The notes under the pieces: generated by a model
Told to the model about the DNA's origin: nothing
The model's input: only the letters and a program-made list of their open reading frames with translations
The model's database searches: none
Program-made: the position numbers and the translations under genes
Part shown: one piece after another, positions 57,655 through 64,000 of the stretch
Layout: each line of letters opens with the position of its first letter
Numbering within the stretch: the first letter of the stretch is position 1
NCBI GenBank assembly: GCA_963638105.1
Contig: CAVHPP010000010.1
Location: forward strand, 5,521-69,520
Source of the DNA: CAG-217 sp963638105
Lineage (GTDB): Bacteria; Bacillota; Clostridia; Oscillospirales; Acutalibacteraceae
Length of the DNA: 64,000 nt
Reading direction: 5' to 3'

Positions 57655-58193
57655 GCGACGCATATTATACCTTACATATTGCCGGGCTGGAGCGGCAGTT
57701 AAAGCGCTTCCCCGTGTCTGACAGTATGGACATTGCGGCCTTCATCTTTTTTGGTGATGTGGAGTTAACCAAGGCTTGCGCTGAAGAGCTACTGAAAAAG
57801 GTACCGGAATTTGACTATATTGTGACGCCGGAGGCCAAGAGTATTCCGCTGGCTTACGAAATGAGCCGTCAAAGCGGCAAAAAATACATTGTGGCTCGCA
57901 AGGGCGTTAAGGTGTATATGGACAGACCGGAGAAGGTAACCGTCCATTCCATCACCACCCAAAAGGAGCAAACCCTGTACCTGGGTCATGAGGACGGCGA
58001 CCTGCTCAGCGGCAAGCGCGTGTTACTGTTGGACGATGTGATCTCCACCGGTGACAGCTTAAAGGCTCTGCAGCAACTGGTGGCTCTGTTCGGTGCAAAT
58101 ATCGTGGCCAGCGCCGCGCCCTTGGCTGAGGGCGACGCTGCCGATCGAAAAGACATTATTTTCCTGGAAAAATTGCCCCTGTTCTTCAAATAA
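57651..58193 (+). CDS. Phosphoribosyltransferase-family protein (adenine PRT-like)
   Basis: 180 residues. The PRPP-binding motif is VLLLDDVISTGDSLKAL, with the upstream PEAKSIPLAYEMSRQSGKKYIVARK region typical of adenine phosphoribosyltransferase and purine-operon-regulator relatives. It has no DNA-binding domain, so it is not PurR. It may salvage adenine, or a related base such as xanthine; the specificity loop is not decisive. It overlaps the HIT gene by ATGA. A lactate dehydrogenase follows 33 bases later. Confidence 0.85.
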   Translation: MSDAYYTLHIAGLERQLKRFPVSDSMDIAAFIFFGDVELTKACAEELLKKVPEFDYIVTPEAKSIPLAYEMSRQSGKKYIVARKGVKVYMDRPEKVTVHSITTQKEQTLYLGHEDGDLLSGKRVLLLDDVISTGDSLKALQQLVALFGANIVASAAPLAEGDAADRKDIIFLEKLPLFFK

Positions 58194-58226
58194 TAGAGCA
58201 GAGGTGGTCCTTTGGGAGGCATTCAA

Positions 58227-59180
58227 ATGTTGTCAGATAAGAAGAAAGTGGCCATTGTAGGCGTTGGTATGGTAGGCATGAGTTTTGCTTATGCGCTGCT
58301 GAACCAGAATATTTGCGATGAGTTGGTGCTGATCGACATCAACAAGGAACGCGCTTGGGGCGAGGCGGCGGATCTGTCTCACGGCCTGCCCTTTGCGCCC
58401 AGTTCCATGAAAATCAAAGCAGGGGAGTACAGCGACTGCGGCGACGCGGATTTGATTGTGATCTGTGCCGGTGCGCCCCAGCTGCCCGGTGAGAGCCGCC
58501 GGGATCTGTTGCAAAAGAACTACAAGGTTTTCAGCTCCATTGTGCAGCCCATTATTGCCAGCGGCTTTAATGGCGTTTTCCTGGTGGCCTCTAACCCGGT
58601 GGATATTATGACCCAGGTGGTCTATACCTTGTCCGGCTTTCCGGCCAATCGAGTGGTGGGCTCCGGCACTTCGTTGGACAGCGCTCGCTTGCGCCATATG
58701 ATGAGCGATTATTTCCATGTGAACCCCCGCAATGTGCACGCCTATGTGATCGGCGAGCATGGGGACTCGGAGTTTGTGCCCTGGAGCCAGGCGCTGATCA
58801 GCGTAAAACCTTTGGACGACTTTAAGGCCACGCATCCTGCCCTGGAAGAGGATATGAAGCAGATTGCCGTGGATGTAAAGGAGTCCGCTTATGCCATCAT
58901 CAAGGCCAAGAAGGCCACTTATTACGGTATCGGTATGGTGCTGGCACGATTGACCCGTGCCATCCTTTTTGATGAGAATTCTATCTTTACCGTGTCTGCG
59001 TACCTGAAAGGGGAGTACGGTCAGCGGGGCATTTATATCGGCGTGCCTGCGGTGGTGAATCGCAACGGTGTGCGTGAGGTGCTCCAAATGGACTTGAATG
59101 CGGAAGAAAAAGCCAAGTTTGCCGCCTCTGCCGATGTGATCCACGAGATGATCGAGGAGATCGGTATGGACAGAGAGTGA
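58227..59180 (+). CDS. ldh: L-lactate dehydrogenase
   Basis: 317 residues. The NAD fold opens with VAIVGVGMVGMSFAYALL, with D37 for NAD selection in LVLIDINKERA. The substrate loop has Q85 in APQLPGESRRD, the lactate (not malate) choice, with R91. Catalytic H178 is in GEHGDSEF. It reduces pyruvate to lactate and recycles NADH in fermentation. Start 58227 has GGGAGG 7 bases upstream. It could be a target of the Rex repressor encoded 1.5 kb away; no Rex-type TTGTTAA inverted site was found directly before it. Ends in a strong terminator. Confidence 0.93.
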   Translation: MLSDKKKVAIVGVGMVGMSFAYALLNQNICDELVLIDINKERAWGEAADLSHGLPFAPSSMKIKAGEYSDCGDADLIVICAGAPQLPGESRRDLLQKNYKVFSSIVQPIIASGFNGVFLVASNPVDIMTQVVYTLSGFPANRVVGSGTSLDSARLRHMMSDYFHVNPRNVHAYVIGEHGDSEFVPWSQALISVKPLDDFKATHPALEEDMKQIAVDVKESAYAIIKAKKATYYGIGMVLARLTRAILFDENSIFTVSAYLKGEYGQRGIYIGVPAVVNRNGVREVLQMDLNAEEKAKFAASADVIHEMIEEIGMDRE

Positions 59181-59200
59181 AGCTGTAATGAAATAAGATA

Positions 59201-59227
59201 GCCGCAGGCATTGCCTGCGGCTTTTTT
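59201..59227 (+). terminator. Rho-independent terminator after ldh
   Basis: GCCGCAGGC / GCCTGCGGC perfect stem with ATT loop and TTTTTT. Confidence 0.93.
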
Positions 59228-59245
59228 GCGCCATAAATGGCGTAA

Positions 59246-59283
59246 AAACAAGGCATACACCTGCGGGCGTATGCCTTGTTTTT
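59246..59283 (-). terminator. Terminator of the acn-icd-rex operon
   Basis: AAACAAGGCATAC pairs with GTATGCCTTGTTT. On the minus strand it follows the unknown gene and ends in T residues. Confidence 0.85.
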
Positions 59284-59292
59284 ATGTAAGGG

Positions 59293-59982
59293 TCATTCTT
59301 TGGTTTCGTCCACCAGGTAGGTGCCGCTTTCCAGCACCACCAGGGCGTACTGACCGAATTTGTGGTATCTTTTTACCTGCTGGGAAAAGGTGCGGTAGTC
59401 AGACACGGTATAGTCCATACCGTCGATCTTACGGATTTTGTTGCCGCCGCAGGCCACATACAGGTCGCCGTTGTACTGGCAGATATGCCGGGGATTAACA
59501 AAGGTTTGGGCGTCCTTGCCGCCGATGCGCAAGTCTACCTTCATATTTTGGCAGGCGTAGCGAATCACCGCATTCTCGCCGGGACAAACGCTCCAAAAAT
59601 ACTTCTCCTCCAGCGCCAGGTGCTTCACCGGGGCGTCGTGGTACTGGAACATACCGTTCCACTCCAGCGTGCCCTCCCGGTCAAAGATACCGGCCTCGCC
59701 GTTGGGGTAGATCACCAGCACCCGCCGGTCATAGAGCACCGCCGCGTCGCACTGAACAAAGTTGGGAATCGCGGTACTGATCTTTTGAAACGCAGAGCCG
59801 AATTTGCGCAGCAGATAGGCGCTTTTGGTGATCACTTCCTGCTCGCCTGTGGCAAAGTTCACCACCGAGTAGTTCACCTTGTATTGGGCATTGCCGGGCA
59901 GGGGGCGCTTCTCTACCAAAACCGCAGAGTCCTTGTTGTAGGCAAACAGATCTACGATCTCTTTTGTGCTAATCTGTTTCAC
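59293..59982 (-). CDS. Protein of unknown function encoded directly behind rex
   Basis: 229 residues from a GTG start, with a GAGG ribosome site lying in the end of rex 8 bases before. There is no signal peptide or membrane helix. Repeated short segments such as DRRVLVIYPNGEAGIFDREGTLEW, YHDAPVKHLALEEKYFWSVCPGENAVIRYACQN and YNGDLYVACGGNKIRKIDGMDY look like beta-propeller blades; this is judged from pattern only. No known family is recognised. The start is 4 bases after the rex stop, so it is certainly co-expressed with rex. A role tied to redox sensing is suggested by position only. Confidence 0.75.
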   Translation of the reverse strand: MKQISTKEIVDLFAYNKDSAVLVEKRPLPGNAQYKVNYSVVNFATGEQEVITKSAYLLRKFGSAFQKISTAIPNFVQCDAAVLYDRRVLVIYPNGEAGIFDREGTLEWNGMFQYHDAPVKHLALEEKYFWSVCPGENAVIRYACQNMKVDLRIGGKDAQTFVNPRHICQYNGDLYVACGGNKIRKIDGMDYTVSDYRTFSQQVKRYHKFGQYALVVLESGTYLVDETKE

Positions 59983-59986
59983 TGTG

Positions 59987-60640
59987 TTACCTCGCTTCGT
60001 CCTCTGCCATAGAGGTGTTGGTCAGGTAGCCCAGGGTCATCAGACTGTCGTTTAGGTGCACATTCTCCACCAGCACCTCCGGGTGGGCCATGGCAATGTC
60101 ATAATTGCTAAAGTTCCAAAAGGCCCGCACGCCCAGGCGCACCAGCATATCCGTGATCTCCTGCATATCGCTGCCGGGAATACAGATTACGGCGCACACC
60201 GGCTGATTGTCAATGCAGAAGTTCTCCAAATAATTGATGTGGCGCACAGGAATGCCCTTGATCATGTTGCCGCAGATGGCTTCGTTTTTGTCAAAAATGC
60301 CAATAAGCTTAAAGCCGCTCTGCCGGATAAAGATCTTGTTGGACACTGCCTTGCCCAGGTTGCCGGCACCGATCAAAATGGTCTTTAATTCCTTATCCAC
60401 GCACAGAATTTCGCCAATGCGCTTTTGCAGCTCCGGCACATTGTAGCCGTAGCCCTGCTGGCCAAATCCGCCAAAACTGTTAAAGTCGTGGCGAATTTGG
60501 GAGGCAGTCAGGCCCATACGGTCCGCCAGCTCCTTGGAGCTGATGCGCACAATGCCATTGTCCTTAAGGCTCTGCAAAAACCGGTAGTACCGGGGCAGAC
60601 GCTTGATGATGGACATGGATATATTTTCTCTTTTTTCCAT
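59987..60640 (-). CDS. rex: Redox-sensing transcriptional repressor Rex
   Basis: 217 residues. The N-terminal winged helix reads IIKRLPRYYRFLQSLKDNGIVRISSKELADRMGLTASQIRHDFNSFGGFGQQGYGY in outline, the DNA-reading part. The NAD(H)-binding Rossmann domain has ILIGAGNLGKAV, with GAGNLG at 91-96. Rex leaves DNA when NADH rises, releasing fermentation genes. Start: ATG 60640 follows GAGAGGG at good spacing; longer forms start at ATG 60649 or TTG 60658. The gene lies 28 bases after icd and 4 before the unknown gene. Confidence 0.94.
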   Translation of the reverse strand: MEKRENISMSIIKRLPRYYRFLQSLKDNGIVRISSKELADRMGLTASQIRHDFNSFGGFGQQGYGYNVPELQKRIGEILCVDKELKTILIGAGNLGKAVSNKIFIRQSGFKLIGIFDKNEAICGNMIKGIPVRHINYLENFCIDNQPVCAVICIPGSDMQEITDMLVRLGVRAFWNFSNYDIAMAHPEVLVENVHLNDSLMTLGYLTNTSMAEDEAR

Positions 60641-60668
60641 AGGGTTCATCCCTCTCAAAAGAACGATT

Positions 60669-61844
60669 TTATTTGGTCATCCGGGTGATGGTATCCATCA
60701 CATAGTCGCCAAATTCGCTGCAGGTGCAGCCGTCTGCACGGCCGGTGATGACCAGCTTCTTTTCTTCAAACATGCACTTATCCAGCGCAGCCTCCAGAGC
60801 GTCTGCCTGCTTTTGGTACCCAATGTGGGACAGCAGCATAACGGTGGCACGCAACATGGAGCAGGGGTCAGCGTACTGGCCGCGGCCCTCTTTGATCATG
60901 CGGGGTGCGGAGCCGTGAATGGCCTCAAACATGGCGTACTTCTTACCGATGTTGGCAGAACCGGCAGTGCCGACGCCGCCCTGGAACTCGGCAGCCTCGT
61001 CAGTGATAATGTCGCCGTACAGGTTGGGCAGCACAAAGACCTTAAAGTCCTTGCGGCGCATGGGGTCGATCAGCTTGGCGGTGGTAATGTCCACATACCA
61101 GTCATCGGTGACGATCTCCGGGTACTCCTGGCCGATCATCTGGGCAGTCTTTAAAAACTTGCCGTCGGTGGTCTTAATGATGTTGGCTTTGGTGATGATG
61201 GATACCTTGCCCTTGTGGTTCTTTTGGGCGTAGTCGTAGGCCAGGCGAGCAATACGCTCGCAGCCTTCCCGCGTGGCCACGGTAAAGTCCACGGCCAGGT
61301 CGTCGGTGATGTTCACACCGTAAGAGCCGATGGCATAGCCGCCCTCGGTGTTCTCACGGAAGAAGGTCCAGTCAATGCCCTGCTCCGGCACCTTAACCGG
61401 GCGCATATTGGCAAACAGATCCAGCTCCTTACGCATTGCCACATTGGCAGACTCCACATTGGGCCACGGATCCCCGGCGCGGGGCGTGGTGGTGGGGCCC
61501 TTCAAAATTACATTGCAGGCTTTCAGCTGGGCCAGCACATCGTCCGGAATGGCCTTGTTGCAGGCTGCCCGGTTCTCAATGGTCAGGCCGTCGATCTCCT
61601 TAAACCGGATCTTGCCGTTGGCCACCTCGTCCTTCAGCAGGAAAGACAGCACACGCTCGCTCTCCTTGGTAATGACAGGGCCGATACCGTCGCCGCCGCA
61701 AATACCGATCACGATGGTATCCAGCGCGTCAAAGTCGGTAAAGTCCTTATCCTCGCGAATTCTCTTGGCGCGGGCCAGCTGGCTCTCCATCAGGGAGCGG
61801 AACTGCTCTACTGCCGCGTCAATGGCTTGCTTCTCGTCAGTCAT
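60669..61844 (-). CDS. icd: Isocitrate dehydrogenase (isocitrate/isopropylmalate dehydrogenase family)
   Basis: 391 residues. The family opens with IGICGGDGIGPVITKESERVL after an extra N-terminal helix of about 45 residues. Also seen: GPTTTPRAGDPWPNVESANVAMRKELDLFANMRPVK (substrate region), FFRENTEGGYAIG, the metal region DIITDEAAEFQGGVGTAGSANIG and EAIHGSAPR. Isocitrate use is inferred mainly from the aconitase gene just before it. The cofactor cannot be fixed: residues after GSAP do not match the classic NADP set (K-Y). It provides 2-oxoglutarate for glutamate. A GGAGAACC site precedes the ATG. Confidence 0.88.
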   Translation of the reverse strand: MTDEKQAIDAAVEQFRSLMESQLARAKRIREDKDFTDFDALDTIVIGICGGDGIGPVITKESERVLSFLLKDEVANGKIRFKEIDGLTIENRAACNKAIPDDVLAQLKACNVILKGPTTTPRAGDPWPNVESANVAMRKELDLFANMRPVKVPEQGIDWTFFRENTEGGYAIGSYGVNITDDLAVDFTVATREGCERIARLAYDYAQKNHKGKVSIITKANIIKTTDGKFLKTAQMIGQEYPEIVTDDWYVDITTAKLIDPMRRKDFKVFVLPNLYGDIITDEAAEFQGGVGTAGSANIGKKYAMFEAIHGSAPRMIKEGRGQYADPCSMLRATVMLLSHIGYQKQADALEAALDKCMFEEKKLVITGRADGCTCSEFGDYVMDTITRMTK

Positions 61845-61870
61845 AATGGTTCTCCAATCTGTAAAATTGC

Positions 61871-63808
61871 TTATTTATTGCTCTCTCTGGTGTAGTCCAG
61901 CAGACCGCCGCACAGCAGCATGGCACGCTGACGGGCAGACAGGTGGCTGGCGTCCAGGGGGTATTCCTCGTTCTTGGTCAGGTTCTTCAGTACCACCGGG
62001 GTATTGTTCTCCATAGCGGTGCGAATGTCTGCCAGTTCCAGCTGATCCATCTGGTCAATGCGATCATAATCCGCCTCATTGGCAAAGGTGAAGGGCAGAA
62101 TACCGGCGTTTACCAGGTTTGCCACATGGATACGGGCAAAGGACTTGGTGATGACCGCTTTAACACCCAGGTACAGGGGCACCAGCGCCGCGTGCTCACG
62201 AGAGGAGCCTTGGCCGTAGTTGGCGCCGCCGATGATGATGCCTTTGCCTTCGGCTTTAATGCGCTCCGGGAAGCTCTCGTCGCACACGCCAAAGCAGAAC
62301 TGGCTCAGGTGCGGAATGTTGGAGCGGTAGGGCAGGATCTTGGCGCCTGCGGGCATAATGTGGTCGGTGGTGATATTGTCGCCCACTTTCAGCACAGCCT
62401 TGGCGGTAATGCTCTCCGGCAGCGGCTCGGTCTTGGGGAAGGGCTTGATGTTGGGCCCACGCAGCACTTCTACGCTGTCCGCTTCCTCCGGGCTGGCCGG
62501 GGGCTCGATCATATTGTCGTTGATGGCAAAGTGCTCCGGCATTTCCACCGTGGGGGCTTCGCCCAGATCACGGGGATCGGTCAGGTAACCGGTGAGGGCA
62601 GAGGCTGCCGCCACTTCCGGAGATACCAGGTAGATACCGGCGTCCTTGGTGCCGCTGCGGCCCTCAAAGTTCCGGTTAAAGGTGCGCAGGGAGATACCGC
62701 CGCTGTTGGGGGACTGACCCATACCGATACACGGACCGCAGGCAGACTCCAGAATGCGGGCGCCGGCGCCGATCATATCGCCCAGTGCGCCGTTCATAGC
62801 CAGCATATTCAGCACCTGCTTGGAGCCGGGGGCAATGCAAAGGGAAACGGTGGGGCACACGGTTTTGCCTTTCAAGATTTTGGCAACTTTCATCATATCC
62901 ACAAAGGAGGAGTTGGTGCAGGAGCCGATGGCTACCTGGTCCACCTTGATCTTGCCGATCTCCTCGGTGGTCTTGACTTTATCGGGCATGTGCGGGCAGG
63001 CAGCCATGGGCTCCAGTGCGCACAGGTCAATATCGATCACTTCGTCATATTGCGCGTCCGGATCCGGCAGGATCTCCGTCCAGTCCTCGGCACGATCCTG
63101 GGCTTTCAGAAACGCCAGGGTGATCTCGTCAGAGGGGAAGATGGAGGTGGTAGCGCCCAGCTCCGCACCCATGTTGGTGATGGTGGCGCGCTCCGGTACG
63201 GACAGGGTCTTTACGCCCTCGCCGCCGTACTCAATGATCTTGCCGACGCCGCCCTTGACGGTCATACGGCGCAACACTTCCAGGATCACATCCTTGGCAG
63301 AGACCCAGGGCTTTAAGTAGCCGGTCAGGTTGATGCGGGTCATGGTGGGCATAGGGATATAGTAAGTACCGCCGCCCATGGCTACGGCCACATCCATACC
63401 GCCCGCGCCCATAGCCAGCATACCGATACCGCCACCGGTGGGAGTGTGGCTGTCAGAGCCGATCAAGGTCTTGCCCGGAATGCCAAAGCGCTCCAGGTGC
63501 ACCTGGTGGCAAATGCCGTTGCCCGGGCGGGAGAAGTAAATGCCGTGCTTCTTAGTCACGGTTTGAATGTATCTGTGGTCGTCGGCGTTCTCAAAGCCGG
63601 TTTGCAGGGTGTTGTGGTCGATGTACGCCACGGAGCGCTCGGTTTTGACCCGATCCACACCCATAGCCTCGAATTCCAGGTACGCCATGGTACCGGTTGC
63701 GTCCTGCGTTAGGGTTTGGTCAATTTTCAGCCCAATTTCCTGTCCGGGGATCATCTCACCCTCGACCAGGTGGGATTTGATCAATTTTTGTGCAAGTGTA
63801 AGACCCAT
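61871..63808 (-). CDS. acn: Aconitate hydratase
   Basis: 645 residues, the clostridial length class. [4Fe-4S] ligands are C297 (GSCTNSS), C357 and C360 (ACGPCIG). Substrate segments include GSDSHTPTGGGIGMLAMGAGG and the swivel-domain GGANYGQGSSREHAALVP and FARIHVANLVNAGILPF. It converts citrate to isocitrate in the cytoplasm and is sensitive to oxygen. AGGAGG lies upstream. First gene of the predicted acn-icd-rex-unknown operon, 26 bases before icd. Citrate synthase is not in the window. Confidence 0.95.
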   Translation of the reverse strand: MGLTLAQKLIKSHLVEGEMIPGQEIGLKIDQTLTQDATGTMAYLEFEAMGVDRVKTERSVAYIDHNTLQTGFENADDHRYIQTVTKKHGIYFSRPGNGICHQVHLERFGIPGKTLIGSDSHTPTGGGIGMLAMGAGGMDVAVAMGGGTYYIPMPTMTRINLTGYLKPWVSAKDVILEVLRRMTVKGGVGKIIEYGGEGVKTLSVPERATITNMGAELGATTSIFPSDEITLAFLKAQDRAEDWTEILPDPDAQYDEVIDIDLCALEPMAACPHMPDKVKTTEEIGKIKVDQVAIGSCTNSSFVDMMKVAKILKGKTVCPTVSLCIAPGSKQVLNMLAMNGALGDMIGAGARILESACGPCIGMGQSPNSGGISLRTFNRNFEGRSGTKDAGIYLVSPEVAAASALTGYLTDPRDLGEAPTVEMPEHFAINDNMIEPPASPEEADSVEVLRGPNIKPFPKTEPLPESITAKAVLKVGDNITTDHIMPAGAKILPYRSNIPHLSQFCFGVCDESFPERIKAEGKGIIIGGANYGQGSSREHAALVPLYLGVKAVITKSFARIHVANLVNAGILPFTFANEADYDRIDQMDQLELADIRTAMENNTPVVLKNLTKNEEYPLDASHLSARQRAMLLCGGLLDYTRESNK

Positions 63809-63852
63809 TGTTCAAAAAACCTCCTGAGTTGTTCAAAGAATTATCAATCCCC

Positions 63853-63881
63853 ATTTTATAATAAATCGGCGGCAATGTCAA
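63853..63881 (-). promoter_or_regulatory. Sigma-A promoter for the acn operon
   Basis: Minus strand TTGACA (63881-63876), 17-base spacer, TAAAAT (63858-63853), 45 bases before the acn start. Confidence 0.82.
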
Positions 63882-63919
63882 TTAGAATAAAGATTTAATA
63901 ATTAGATTTCATTATATTG

Positions 63920-63948
63920 TTGAATTTCTGCCCGCCTTATGCTAAAAT
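63920..63948 (+). promoter_or_regulatory. Sigma-A promoter for a gene leaving the window
   Basis: TTGAAT (63920-63925), 17-base spacer, TAAAAT (63943-63948), divergent from the acn promoter. Confidence 0.72.
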
Positions 63949-63996
63949 TATCGTTGAATGTGGAGAAACGGGCATACTAATTCCGGGAGGAATGGT

Positions 63997-64000
63997 ATGC
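63997..64000 (+). CDS. Start codon of a gene continuing beyond the window
   Basis: GGGAGG at 63985-63990 is followed by two ATG codons, at 63992 and 63997; the second has better spacing. The product cannot be judged from four bases. Confidence 0.55.

Overview
The window looks like chromosomal DNA from a low-GC-lineage Firmicute, class Clostridia, probably an Oscillospiraceae/Ruminococcaceae-type gut anaerobe. That is inferred from gene order and protein features: tilS-ftsH, tig-clpP-clpX-lon-engB, rbgA-rnhB-yraN, comEC-holA, rnmV, Rex, RNase J, a DUF1540 protein, and a second, divergent type IIA topoisomerase pair. Base composition is moderately GC-rich in genes and AT-rich in promoters. Two runs of exactly ten N show that this is a scaffolded draft, possibly a metagenome bin. 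No prophage, insertion sequence, CRISPR array, rRNA or tRNA was seen, so this is mostly core genome.

Layout. 1-2.6 kb: end of an FGGY sugar kinase, an L-ribulose-5-phosphate 4-epimerase and a secreted VanW protein. 2.7-14.6 kb: RNase HI (minus strand), then RNase J, ribosomal protein L9, replicative helicase, TilS, FtsH and the divergent topoisomerase pair. 14.6-15.0 kb: a gene-free stretch with palindromic repeats. 15.0-23.1 kb: SecG, an exonuclease, a class A PBP with a histidine phosphatase, RuvX, an M50 protease and a radical SAM/partner pair. 23.1-27.2 kb: L19 with a leader, rbgA-rnhB-yraN and thrC. 27.2-27.5 kb: a second gene-free stretch, dense in hairpins. 27.5-36.5 kb: DUF1540 protein, phosphoesterase, the protein quality-control block tig-clpP-clpX-lon, engB and a lysA-type decarboxylase. 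36.5-45.0 kb: RodA, formate-THF ligase-tsaE-tsaB-rpiB, a lipoprotein, a membrane protein, and a FemABX-type transferase paired with an alanine racemase-like protein. 45.1-53.0 kb: beta-galactosidase-comEC-holA-rnmV, facing tmcAL. 53.1-59.2 kb: acetate kinase, a PC4-like protein, alaS, HIT protein, phosphoribosyltransferase and lactate dehydrogenase. 59.3-63.8 kb (minus strand): aconitase, isocitrate dehydrogenase, Rex and an unknown protein, apparently one operon.

Together the genes describe a fermenting anaerobe: lactose and pentose use, lactate and acetate output, NADH/NAD sensing by Rex next to the oxidative branch to 2-oxoglutarate, one-carbon metabolism by formate-THF ligase, and a full ATP-dependent proteolysis set. 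Many promoters fit the sigma-A consensus with 17-base spacers, and many genes end in strong hairpin terminators, several of them shared by convergent genes.

The strongest points for follow-up are: two assembly gaps that appear to be false, one of which splits clpP; the divergent topoisomerase pair with alanine at the quinolone serine position; the FemABX/racemase-like operon in which the usual catalytic tyrosine is a histidine; the hairpin-rich stretch with a duplicated 25-base palindrome; and the unknown protein placed directly behind rex. Nothing here proves a wholly new system.
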